Part shown: in pieces, positions 1-8,300 of the stretch | Numbering within the stretch: the first letter of the stretch is position 1 | Layout of the letters: each line of letters opens with the position of its first letter | Origin: Pelargonium cotyledonis | Lineage: Eukaryota; Streptophyta; Magnoliopsida; Geraniales; Geraniaceae | Length of the DNA stretch: 22,611 nt | Direction of reading: 5' to 3' | NCBI GenBank assembly: GCA_036897625.1 | Contig: JAYMTA010000987.1 | Span: forward strand, 1-22,611 | Made by a program: the position numbers and the translations under genes | Notes under the pieces: generated by a model | What the model was told of the DNA's origin: nothing | The model's database searches: none | What the model saw: the letters and a program-made list of their open reading frames with translations, nothing else

Positions 1-92
1 ACAAACTAATAATTCAAAATCTAGCAAATTACACATGGAAACCAAAGTTCCATGCAATCCAAGTAACTAACTAACAACTTGCACATGAAAAG

Positions 93-790
93 TTTCCGAC
101 AACGACATTGAAGAGCTTCCATGGTCACTCAAACCGAAGGACCACCACGGTCGTTTGAACCAACTCTTGCCCATGATGGAGGCTGTTTAAGTCGTAGCCT
201 CCTCGGTCGCCACCAAAATCCTCCACCGTCGCCACCGTAACCCCAATCGTCACTGAAATCGTCCACCGTCTTCGAAGGAAGACGTTAAGTTTTGATCAAG
301 CAACATCGTGTCGACGTACTTACGACGACGCCGTTCTACCAACCCATAGAAAGCTTGCGACAACGAGACCCAACGACGTCGTCGTGACGTGTTCTCCACA
401 ACCCTATAGCATCCAATGTTGTATCGACGTGTGTGCGACCAAGCCTAGCAAGCGACGTCGTTTTGACGTGTGTGCGACCATGCCTAGCAAGCGACATTGT
501 TCTGACGTGTGTGCGACCACACCTAGCAAGCGACGTTGTTCCAACCAATGTGCTACAACGGCTAGAAGCAACGTCATTCTGACATACTCGCGACAACAAC
601 CCTTCTTCTCCGACGGGATCCCGACCACTTTCTGACAACAACGTTGAAGAGCTCCAACGTTCTCTCGAACCGATGGACCACCACGACCATTTCAACCAAC
701 TCTTGCCCACGACAGCGGCTCTTTAAGACCTACCCTCCTCCGCCGCCACATAACTCCTCCGCCACCACAAAAATCCTCCACCATTCGAAA
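93..790 (+). repeat. Direct duplication, copies about 93-270 and 629-790
   Basis: Two copies of a roughly 160-180-bp segment lie 536 bp apart in the same orientation. They share the start TTTCYGACAACRACRTTGAA, then GACCACCAC, then CAACTCTTGCCCA, then a run of CCTCC/GCCACC triplets ending near AAATCCTCCACC. They differ at many scattered positions, so the duplication is not recent. The 39-bp tandem array (426-580) lies between them, so the larger repeating unit appears to be duplicated segment plus CGACGTCGTT-type array. I see no gene in either copy. Confidence 0.7.
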
Positions 791-1600
791 CCTATCACGC
801 TGGGGAAATAATCACGACGATGTTTCGTCATGAACGCAACGTCATCCAACGACGTCGTTATGACACAGGTCCGAAAACATAAAAATGACAACGTTTTGAC
901 ATGCAAACGACAACATCCAACGACGTCATTTCTACGTAGATGCTACAAAAACAATAATATACGAAGTCGTAAAGACATTCCAACAATAACCCTATACCTT
1001 CCGACGTCGTTTCGATAAAGTAACGAGAACACAATATTCTCCGACGTCGTTCCGACATAATTGTGATGACGTCGTTTATGTCCATTCTAGATTCTTCTTC
1101 TCCGGCGAGTTTCGTCTTCTCCGACGATCATGCCTCTCCTCTGGCGAGCCACTCCTACCTCCAAGCTCGTCTCGGCCAACATTCGAACGATGTCGAGCTC
1201 CTCCATCGGGATCCACCATCGTCCTCCATATGGAAGAGCCAAGCCATGACCACTAAGATGTGCACACGACATTGCTGCTCTCTCTCAGTCGTCACCAACT
1301 TAGCGGTCTTCCCATCCGTCACCGTGAGGAAGCCCGTCACTCTGCATGGAAGGCCTTCAGACGAGACAAGACGACGTCATTTCGACGTAGAGGCAACAAC
1401 ATTCATATAGAGCGACGTCGTTTCGACCAATTCTCGACAACCGTATACCTAACGACGTCGTTCTGACATCTGTGCGACAACTCCTAGAAAGCGACGTCGT
1501 TACTCGCGACAATGACCTAGACCTAACGACATCGTTCCGACGTGTTCTCGACTAAAATGGTACGACATCGTTTCGACATATAAGCGCGACGACGCCGTTT
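320..1600. repeat. Array of palindromic CGACGTCGTT motifs (putative subterminal transposase sites)
   Basis: The decamer CGACGTCGTT occurs exactly at 453, 850, 1002, 1042, 1413, 1453 and 1492. The full 12-bp palindrome AACGACGTCGTT occurs at 848-859 and 1451-1462. One- or two-base variants occur near 322, 372, 492, 530, 919, 1068, 1371, 1525 and 1563. The motif is often followed by TTCGAC or TCTGAC and a second short GTGCGACAA-like element. The spacing is irregular and the motif is its own reverse complement, which suits a protein-binding site better than coding sequence. The CpG density contrasts strongly with the AT-rich flanks. The binding role is inferred from the nearby CACTA terminus. 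Confidence 0.6.
426..580 (+). repeat. 39-bp tandem repeat, about four units
   Basis: Units run 426-464, 465-503 and 504-542, each 39 bp and beginning GACGTGTGTGCGACCA. A diverged fourth unit of 38 bp occupies 543-580. Each unit contains TAGCAAGCGAC followed by a CGACGTCGTT-type site or its variant. Because 39 is a multiple of three, every frame that lacks a stop in one unit stays open through the array. This explains the overlapping open frames on both strands (384-635 plus; 336-710 and 404-628 minus) without any need for a gene. Confidence 0.9.
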
Positions 1601-1845
1601 TTCCCTTTCTTCCTGCCGTTTTGTCCAATTATTGGTCCAATTATTGTCCAATGATTAGTTCAATAATTGTTTTGACGTGGTTCCGACGTGAATGCTACAA
1701 CTATGTGCTACATAATCGCTACATAATAGCTACAACGATGGGCAACATAATTACTACATGTTTACGACAAATTTTTTCCCATGCTACATATTTCCTACAT
1801 ATTTGTTACAATTATTGTTGTAGCACAATTTCATCACGTTTATAA

Positions 1846-2455
1846 ATTAGGTTTTACAACTCACAAACAAACCTCTTTATTTATTTTTTTTGTATGTTTA
1901 CAGTTAATATGCTTTTAAACACTAATGTTAATTTAAAATATATTTTTTTTAATTTCATTTGCATTATAAGTTTGTCATAAGGTTGCATACTACTATAGTC
2001 GTCTACACTTTAGTAATGCATAAGTGTAAACTACTTTCTTATTGAACAAGTATCATAGTGAAAAATAAATTTACAAAATTAGACCGACTGATTTGAAGAA
2101 TGTGACATATTAATGACTCATGTAAAAAATTAAGCGAAATGAATGTCGTTTTCCCCTTCAAATGAGTCAAAATGCATCGCCACCGTCCATTTTGTTTCTT
2201 TTATTTTTCATCCGATTGTGGTCCGATTTTTCTCATTATTTGCATGATTGATCTACATATTCAAACGTATGGATCCAACGGTTTGGATCACAATACTCAA
2301 GTCAATCAAAGATAGTTACTTCACATGACTATAACGTATTGGGCGAAAAATATAAGTTCACGTTTATTTCGAGAAATTTATTTCTTATAAATTGTAAGTT
2401 CTATTCAGTAGCATCAATATATTAATCCCTTTTATCAAAAATTAGCTTCATATAA
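1846..2455. other. AT-rich non-coding stretch
   Basis: Between the two blocks of CTACAA-type subterminal repeats lies about 600 bp of AT-rich sequence without a plausible coding frame, RNA gene or clear repeat. It is probably internal sequence of the CACTA-like element, or an unrecognised insertion in it. Confidence 0.5.
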
Positions 2456-2459
2456 TGTG

Positions 2460-2775
2460 TTTCTTAAGATTTCTAATACATGCTACAAGATTGCTACACA
2501 TTTCCTACAAATCTTAGCTACAAAGTCATGTTGTAGCATACTTGTGGCAAATATGTAGGTTTTTTTGTCGCAAACTTGTTGTTAATATGTAGTTAAGTTT
2601 CCTACATATTAGCTACATGTTTCCAACAACTTGTTTTCTACAAACCTACTCTTGTAGGAACTTTGTCGCAAATGTGTAGCATTAATTTTTGTCGCAAACT
2701 TGTAGCAATCATGTAGGAAATGTCCTACAAGTTTGCTACAATATAAATGTTGTAGCAAAGGTTGTAGTCCCAGAT
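2460..2775. repeat. CTACAA / TTGTAG subterminal repeat cluster
   Basis: Short motifs GCTACAA, CCTACAA, TTGTAGCA and GTCGCAAACTTGTAG recur more than fifteen times in both orientations within about 300 bp, directly inside the CACTA-like terminus. Neighbouring copies in opposite orientation could form small hairpins. A looser cluster of the same motifs lies at 1690-1835. This is the usual structure of a CACTA subterminal region. Confidence 0.65.
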
Positions 2776-2776
2776 A

Positions 2777-2791
2777 GTTTTTTTAGTAGTG
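2777..2791 (-). repeat. CACTA terminal inverted repeat (right end)
   Basis: On the minus strand the element begins CACTACTAAAAAAAC. The three bases outside it (2792-2794, TTA) are the expected 3-bp target duplication. The partner copy would be at the left end outside the window, so this cannot be verified here. Confidence 0.6.
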
Positions 2792-3679
2792 TTATCGTGT
2801 ATTCTTCTCCCAGGGATGAAACCATTTGCATAGGGAAGATTAGAGAGCTAATGATTCATCTCAGTCTGTTCGCCAGGACTTTAGACACTATTTTATAACT
2901 GAAGCTTCATAGGCTGATAGGTCTAAAGTCAGCCGGGGATTGGGGATTCTCCACTTTTAGGATCAGGGCAATGTGAGTTTTGTTCAAATCTCTAAAAAGA
3001 AAGCCCGAGTTAAGGAAAGTGAGGATTGCAGAAGAGATGTTGTCTCCAATGATATCTTAGAACTTGTGGTCGAATACTCCCGGAATACCATAAGGTCTTG
3101 GGTATTTAAGATTTCCCATATCGAAAACCATTTTTTTTACCTCTTATGGGGAGAAAGGCTCATCTAGAATTTGATAGTTATCTGTATTAATTTTCCTATG
3201 GATTCTGGAGGCGTTACTAGAGATGGATGTAGATCTATCCAAGCCTTGTGGAGAGGGCATGAATAACTTTGAGAAATGGGATAAAAGAAGGTCATGGACC
3301 TCTTTATTTGAGGAGGTCCAGCTCCCATCATCTTTAACTAGCATCAAGATCTCATTTTGAGCTTTCCTCTTGCTAGCTAAGAGGTGGAAGAATTTGGTAT
3401 TCCTATCCCCTTCCAGGTTAAATTTCACTTTTTCTCTTTGTTTCCAAATATGATATTCCATATCAAGGACCTGCTCATATTCAGCCTTGGCCTGGCGGAG
3501 ACAGTCAATATCCTCATGGTGAGGAAGACCCGAGGAAAACCTATCTTGGAGCTGAGAGATTTGAGCTTCAAGCCTCAATTTGGAATCCTGAATCTTACCA
3601 AACTTCAACTTACTCCAGTCACATAATTTGGACCAAATAAATTTGTTTTTAAATGAAATGTGAAACATTTGGGAGCCCC
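2792..3679 (-). pseudogene. Fragment of an L1-type LINE ORF2 (linker and start of reverse transcriptase)
   Basis: Read on the minus strand, 3668-3144 is an uninterrupted 174-codon stretch with the hallmarks of the region between endonuclease and reverse transcriptase in plant L1 elements: the KFGKIQ segment, WKQREKVKFNLEGDRNTKFF, and a D-G-W motif after it. The frame then shifts at the A-run near 3130-3140 and continues through the start of the RT domain. DFRPISL and YKIVSKVLANRL are visible, with several in-frame stops. It is cut off at 2792 by the CACTA-like terminus, and on its 5' side at 3679 by the copia element. The endonuclease, the rest of the RT and the 3' tail are not in the window. 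It is a dead fragment. Confidence 0.88.
3675..3679. repeat. Target-site duplication, left copy (GCCCC)
   Basis: GCCCC directly precedes the 5' LTR and recurs exactly at 8203-8207 directly after the 3' LTR. A 5-bp direct duplication is the normal footprint of copia integrase and fixes the element boundaries at 3680 and 8202. Confidence 0.92.
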
Positions 3680-3888
3680 TGATAGATAGTCACCAATCTC
3701 TGTCTTAATTCTTGTTGTACATATCACTTGATTTACTCCATAATTCACTCCTCAATATTCTCTTCAAATCACTCCCATAATTAGGATTGTTACCATGTAT
3801 AGGCTCACTGTCAACTTGTATATATATCAGTGTAATGTAAATAATCAAATATGCTTCTCAATCTGAATTGATATTGTTATATCTTATA
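3680..3888 (+). repeat. 5' LTR of the copia element (209 bp)
   Basis: It begins TGATAG and ends CTTATA, directly followed by the primer-binding site. It differs from the 3' LTR at six of 209 positions by eye (about 2.9%), with no indels. A TATA-like run, TGTATATATA, near 3817-3827 is the likely core promoter of the element. Confidence 0.96.
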
Positions 3889-3900
3889 TGGTATCAGAGC
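3889..3900 (+). other. Primer-binding site for initiator Met-tRNA
   Basis: TGGTATCAGAGC starts at the first base after the 5' LTR. It is complementary to the 3' end of plant initiator methionine tRNA, the standard minus-strand primer of copia elements. Its position with no spacer confirms that the LTR ends at 3888, so the TA terminus is real. Confidence 0.93.
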
Positions 3901-3986
3901 AATTCAGATCTATTTTTTTCCTCTCTATGTTCTTTTCATCTGCTTCCCATATCTATCCTACCTTCAACCTCCTTTAATGGCAGCAA

Positions 3987-4865
3987 ATGATTAGTCACAA
4001 ATCTCTAATTGTGTTGGACCTACCAAACCTTTCATCATTGTTTCCCTTTTATCACATCCTCAAGCTCACTCCTACAAATTACTTCTCATGGAAAACTCAA
4101 CTTGAAGCCACCCTTCTTGGCTATGACCTCCATAAATTTATAGATGGTTACCATCCTGCTCTTCCTCAAACCATTACTGAAAATAACATTACCACTCCCA
4201 ATCCTGCCTACACCACTTGGTTCCGTCAAGACAAGCTCATACTTGGAGCTCTTGCCGGCACCCTTTCGAACTAACTCGTCCCTCTCATTTCGCAATGCCC
4301 TACTACTCATGACGCTTGGAAAACTCTTGCTAAGACCTATGCTAATCCCTCTAAAGGCCATCTTAAACAAATTAAAAATCATCTCTGCAATATTACCAAA
4401 GGTACTCGCTCGGTGTCTGATTACATGCAAGATATCAAGCGTTGTACTGACCAATTTACCTCTCTTGGAAGCCCTCTTGATCCCGAGAGCATCGTTGACA
4501 AAGTTCTTGACCAACTCAATGATCCCGAATATGATAGTGTCATTAATGTTGTTCAAATCCGTGAAACTCTTATAACATTTGATGAGTTACATGAAAAACT
4601 CATCAACCGTGAACTCTTCCTTAAACACAAACACACCCCATTCACCACATTTCCTACCACTGTTAACTATTCATCCAAACATCAAAATCGAAACTCCCCA
4701 TACCGTTCTCTTTCCCCTCATGTCGGCTTTCTCCCCACTCCAAACCAATCCAACTCTTTTGCTCCCCGGCCTTCTTCAACCTTCAAAGGTCGTTGTCAAT
4801 GATGTCGAACTCAAGGTCATTATGTCTCTTAATGTCCCATTTTTCGCTCTCAATTTCCAAATGTC
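3987..4865 (+). pseudogene. Copia gag (capsid and zinc knuckle), broken
   Basis: The gag region follows the family pattern: an N-terminal segment with LTPTNYFSWKTQLEATLLGY, a capsid-like middle (SVSDYMQDIKRC... DQLNDPEYDSV), a Ser/Pro/Asn-rich linker, then a CX2CX4HX4C zinc knuckle at about 4791-4835. An upstream ATG at 3977 is in another frame and stops after five codons, so the true start is uncertain; the first in-frame ATG is 3987. The frame is cut by stops at 4272-4274, 4800-4802 and 4830-4832, the last two inside the zinc knuckle. No functional Gag can be made. Confidence 0.9.
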
Positions 4866-5145
4866 ATGCCACCTTCTCAATCTCACCTTGTTAAAGGCTA
4901 TCAATCCTCGGTCCCTCGTGCCTATGCTGCAACCGCTACTGATAACTCTACAAACGGATGGCTCCTCGGCACTAGTACTACTCATCATGTCACTCATGAC
5001 CTTGACAACCTTGCTTTTCACTCTCCTTATGACGGTACAGAGGAACTTGTTATCGAAGATGGCTCGAGACTAGCCATCTCTCACACTGGTTCAAATTCTC
5101 TCCTTACTCCTACAACTAAATTTCATCTTAATAATATCTTTATGT
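4866..5145 (+). pseudogene. Copia aspartic protease region, active site altered
   Basis: The stretch around GWLLGTSTTHHVT (4956-4991) is in the position and context of the copia protease active site, where the family has Asp-Ser/Thr-Gly before A-T-H-H. Here the three codons at 4968-4976 read Gly-Thr-Ser, so the catalytic aspartate is absent although the frame is open. The frame is lost near 5145-5150 at the junction to the integrase N-terminal region. Confidence 0.8.
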
Positions 5146-5149
5146 GTCA

Positions 5150-6170
5150 TCCATTTCTTGCAATATTATTTCTATTTCCAAATTTTGTCATGATAATAAA
5201 GCTTCTATCACTTTCTCACCTGATTCATATCTTGTGAAGGATCTGCACACGAGGGCATATCTTCTTCAAGGTCCAACTAAATCCGGTATATATGAATGAC
5301 ATCCTTCTCATCCTAAAGTTGGCATCATCGATTAGGCCATCCTTCTTATTCAATTTTACGTCATATTAGTAATGCTTTCAATTTAAATATTCCAAACTCT
5401 ATTTCTTTTCATTGTAATTCTTGTGACTGTAATAAAAGTCACAAACTGCCATTCCATCGAAATACTATTCAATCTCATGGTCCTCTTGATGTTCTTTACA
5501 GTGATGTTTGGACCTCCCCCATCCTCTCCTATGATGGCTACAAACACTATCTTATTTTTGTTGACCATTATTCCTAATATGTGTGGTTTTATCTTCTCAA
5601 ACACAAAAATGATGTTGCTGCCATTTTCAATACATTCAAACTCAAAGTTAAAAATTATTTCAACGTCCTATAATTACAATTTTCAGTGACAATGGTGGCG
5701 AATATATTGGTTTACTTCCTATTCTTGAGACACACGGCATCACTCACTTTACTTCCCCTCCTAATACGCCTGAACACAATGGCTATTCGGAGCGCTGCCA
5801 CCGTTACATTATTGAAACTGGTCTTTCCCTCCTCACTCATTCCTCTATGCCACGAAAATATTGGCTTCTTGCTTTCGCTACTGCTTGTTATTTAATTAAT
5901 CGAATGCCTACTCCAACACTTGAACTTCAATCTCCTTTTTATAAACTTCATGGTCACACTCCAAATTATCTCAAACTTCGTAGTTTTGGATGTCTTTGTT
6001 ATCCATGGCTACGACCTTACACCTCAAATAAACTTGATCCCAGCTCATCTCCTTGTGTCTTTGTAGGCTACTCTGCCACTCAAAGTGCCTATTATTGTCT
6101 CGATCCCAACACTAGTAAAATATATGTCTCTTGCCATGTCAAATTTATTGAGCATAATTTTCCTTTTTCT
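5150..6170 (+). pseudogene. Copia integrase, frameshifted
   Basis: The pre-integrase H-H-C-C region is recognisable at 5326-5430 (HRLGHP, then HCNSC). The catalytic core follows, with the first Asp at about 5503 (SDVW), the second at 5688 (FSDNGGEY), and the Glu near 5800 in the PEHNGYSER context. The C-terminal segment carries the family motifs RSFGCLCYP and PCVFVGY (about 5980-6070). The reading frame changes near 5310 and near 5670, and stops fall at 5297-5299 and 5575-5577. All three catalytic acidic residues are still encoded, but in different frames. Confidence 0.9.
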
Positions 6171-8003
6171 TATTCTTCCATGTCCGCATCACCACACACA
6201 TCGACCGATACCGATGAATGGTGTTCATTGCATCTTTCTATTATTTCTACTACCTCCCTCCAAGCTTCACATGCTCTCTCCTCGGAAACGACCGGCGAAT
6301 CATCCAATCCCTCATTTATTTCCTCTCCACCACCATCACCGCCACCACCTCCACCACCACTACGCCCTCTAACCCATTTACAAAATAATATTCGCAAACC
6401 CATTAACAAGTTGAATCTCCATGTCTCCCTCAACCCTTCCTCTAATGAGCCCACCACCATCACTCAAGCTCTCAAAAGTCCAGTTTGGCGTGATGCCATG
6501 CAAACCGAATATGATGCCTTACTCAAAAATAATACATGGGATCTTGTTCCTCCATCTCCATCCCAAAATCTGATTGGTTGTAAATGGGTTTTTAGAACCA
6601 AGTATAATCTGGATGGTTCCATCGAACGTCACAAAGCCCGCCTAGTAGCTAAAGGGTTTCACTAAAGCCCCGGCCTAGACTACAATAAGACTTTTAAACC
6701 TGTCATTAAACTTGCCACCGTTCGTACCATTCTCTCGCTAGCCGTAACTTATGGGTGGTCCCTTCGTCAAATTGACATTAATAATGCTTTCCTCCAAGGT
6801 TCTTTAATGGAGGAGGTTTTTATGGTCGAACCTCTCAGTTTTGTTAGTCAATCCCACCCTACTCATGTATGCAAACTCCATCGAGCTCTCTATGGCCTTA
6901 AATAAGCCTCACGAGCTTGGTATAATGAACTCAAGTCTTACCTTCTTACTCATGGTTTCAAAAATTCGGTCTTTGACACATCTTTATTCACTCTTCGTCA
7001 CAATCAAGATCCCATCTATCTACTTGTCTACATTGATGATATCATTATTACTGGTTCCAATTCCACTACCTTAAATATGTTCATCTCAACACTTTCCTCT
7101 CGTTTCTATCTTAAAGATCTTGGTACACTATCATATTTTCTTGGTCTTGAAGTGATACCTCATCCTCATGGCATCTTCCTTAGTCAACACAAATACATTC
7201 AAGACCTATTAGCTCGTGCTCATATGTCAAATGCCAAACCTGTGTCAACTCATATGATCACACACTCTTCTCTATCCAAGCATATTGGAAACCCTCTAGT
7301 CAACCCAATCGAATACCGAACACTTGTGGGAAGCCTCCAATACCTATCTTTAACTAGACTTGACATCTTTTTAATTGTGAACAGGTTATCCCAATACATG
7401 CACAAACCTACGGAAGATCATTGGGTCGCTTTGAAATGACTACTATGCTATCTTGCAGGGACTACTACACACGGTCTCCTACTTCATCGTAACTCATCCA
7501 ATGCCCTTCATGCTTTTATCGATGCTGATTGGGCAGGCGAAAAAGATGACTATATTTCTACAACTAGTTATATTGTATACTTAGGGCGCAATCCAATATC
7601 TTGGAGTTCTCGCAAACAACATACTCTTTCTCGCTCTTCAACTGAAGTCGACGAGTACGGAGCTGTTGTTGCCATTACAGCCGAGATTTTATGGGTCCAA
7701 AACTTACTTCGTAAGCTTGACCATCCACCCATCAACAAACCGGTTGTTTACTGTGATAATATGGGTGCTACATATGTTGCTGTAAATCCAAAGTTCCACT
7801 AAAAAATGAAACACTTGGGACTTGACTATCATTTTGTTCGTGAAAATGTTCAAAGTCAAAACCTACGTATGTCGTACATTTCCAGCAACGATCAACTAGC
7901 TAATGCTCTCACTAAGCCACTTGGCTGCACCCGGTTCCATGATCTTATGTCCAAGATTGGTCTCACTAACCGATCGTCCATCTTGCGGGGGCATGACAGA
8001 TAG
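6171..8003 (+). pseudogene. Copia reverse transcriptase and RNase H, with stops
   Basis: A Ser/Pro-rich spacer with a polyproline run (about 6330-6365) leads into RT. The motifs are W-x-x-AMQTEYDAL, NLIGCKWVFRTKYN, RHKARLVAKGF, then QIDINNAFLQG and the catalytic YIDD at 7029-7040. RNase H follows with the first Asp in FIDADWAG (about 7516), Glu in SSTEVDEYGA (about 7640; one residue longer than the usual STEAEY pattern), Asp in YCDN (about 7750) and the C-terminal NALTKPLG. One frame runs throughout but is interrupted by stops at 6663, 6903, 7437 and 7800. The active-site residues survive. Confidence 0.94.
7981..7993 (+). other. Polypurine tract of the copia element
   Basis: The purine-rich TTGCGGGGGCA directly before the 3' LTR is in the position of the plus-strand primer. 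It is a slightly interrupted version of the usual copia tract. Confidence 0.75.
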
Positions 8004-8202
8004 TCACCAATCTCTCTCTTAATTCTTGTTGTACATATCACTTGATTTACTCCATAATTCACTCCTCAATATTCTCTTCAAATCACTCCCATAATTAGGA
8101 TTGTTACCATGTATAGGCTCACTGTCAACTTGTATATATAATAGTGTAATGTAAATATTCAAATATGCTTCTCAATCTCAATTGATATTGTTATATCTTA
8201 TA
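7994..8202 (+). repeat. 3' LTR of the copia element (209 bp)
   Basis: It begins TGACAG, ends CTTATA, and has the same length as the 5' LTR with six substitutions between them. It is followed immediately by GCCCC, the right copy of the target duplication (8203-8207). Confidence 0.96.
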
Positions 8203-8207
8203 GCCCC

Positions 8208-8252
8208 GTCTCCTTTTTTTTTTTTTTTTGATACAAGCCCTGTCTCTTTTTG
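8208..8252. repeat. T-tract between two AGCCCYGTCTC copies
   Basis: A run of about 18 T (8213-8230) is flanked by AGCCCCGTCTCC (8202-8213) and AGCCCTGTCTCT (8236-8247). The first copy overlaps the copia target duplication. This may be the original 5' junction of the LINE fragment (read on the minus strand the run is poly-A) or a simple local duplication. The sequence does not decide. Confidence 0.45.
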
Positions 8253-8300
8253 AAAACTCGAGTTTCCAAACAAGCACTAATACCACCTTTCTTATCATAA

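Larger units (their letters stand above)
1..2791. mobile_element. Right arm of a CACTA-type DNA transposon (non-coding, left end outside window)
   Basis: The right boundary is sharp. The sequence ending at 2791 reads CACTACTAAAAAAAC when read from the minus strand, the expected form of a CACTA terminal inverted repeat. Directly beyond it the antisense LINE reading frame resumes. Inside the boundary lie dense subterminal repeats of two kinds: TTGTAG/CTACAA-type motifs in both orientations (about 1640-1835 and 2460-2775), and a CpG-rich array built on CGACGTCGTT (about 320-1600). Arrays of short subterminal motifs that bind transposase are a family trait of CACTA elements. No matching CACTA left end was found in 1-2460, so the element probably starts before the window. 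No transposase frame is visible. That the whole 1-2791 stretch is a single element is an inference; the terminus at 2791 is the firm part. Confidence 0.5.
3680..8202 (+). mobile_element. Ty1/copia LTR retrotransposon, complete but coding-defective
   Basis: This is a full-length 4,523-bp element with two 209-bp LTRs, a primer-binding site, gag, protease, integrase, reverse transcriptase and RNase H in the copia order (integrase before RT), a polypurine tract and a perfect GCCCC target duplication. The coding frame carries stops at 4272, 4800, 4830, 5297, 5575, 6663, 6903, 7437 and 7800, and frame changes near 5150, 5310 and 5670 that sum to zero. It cannot make its own polyprotein. It lies in the antisense LINE fragment, in the opposite orientation. 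LTR termini are TG...TA rather than the usual TG...CA. Confidence 0.97.

Noticed and set aside
426..580. Possible CRISPR-like array
   Set aside because: Units are contiguous 39-bp tandem copies with no unique spacers, and the context is a plant genome.
336..710. Open frames on both strands over the 39-bp repeats
   Set aside because: They are by-products of a tandem repeat whose period is a multiple of three. Composition is repetitive and no family is recognisable.
3384..3626. Plus-strand open frame over the LINE fragment
   Set aside because: It is the antisense shadow of the minus-strand LINE ORF2, which carries clear family motifs.
3889..3900. tRNA gene fragment at the Met-tRNA complementary word
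   Set aside because: Only the 12-base complement of the tRNA 3' end is present, exactly where a retroelement primer site belongs. No tRNA fold follows.
4402..4420. Independent start of a gag gene at the ATG near 4413
   Set aside because: It is an internal methionine in the same frame as 3987, open only because of the stop at 4272.
5847..6665. 272-codon open frame as a separate gene
   Set aside because: It is the intact middle of copia pol (end of integrase to start of RT) between a frameshift and a stop at 6663.
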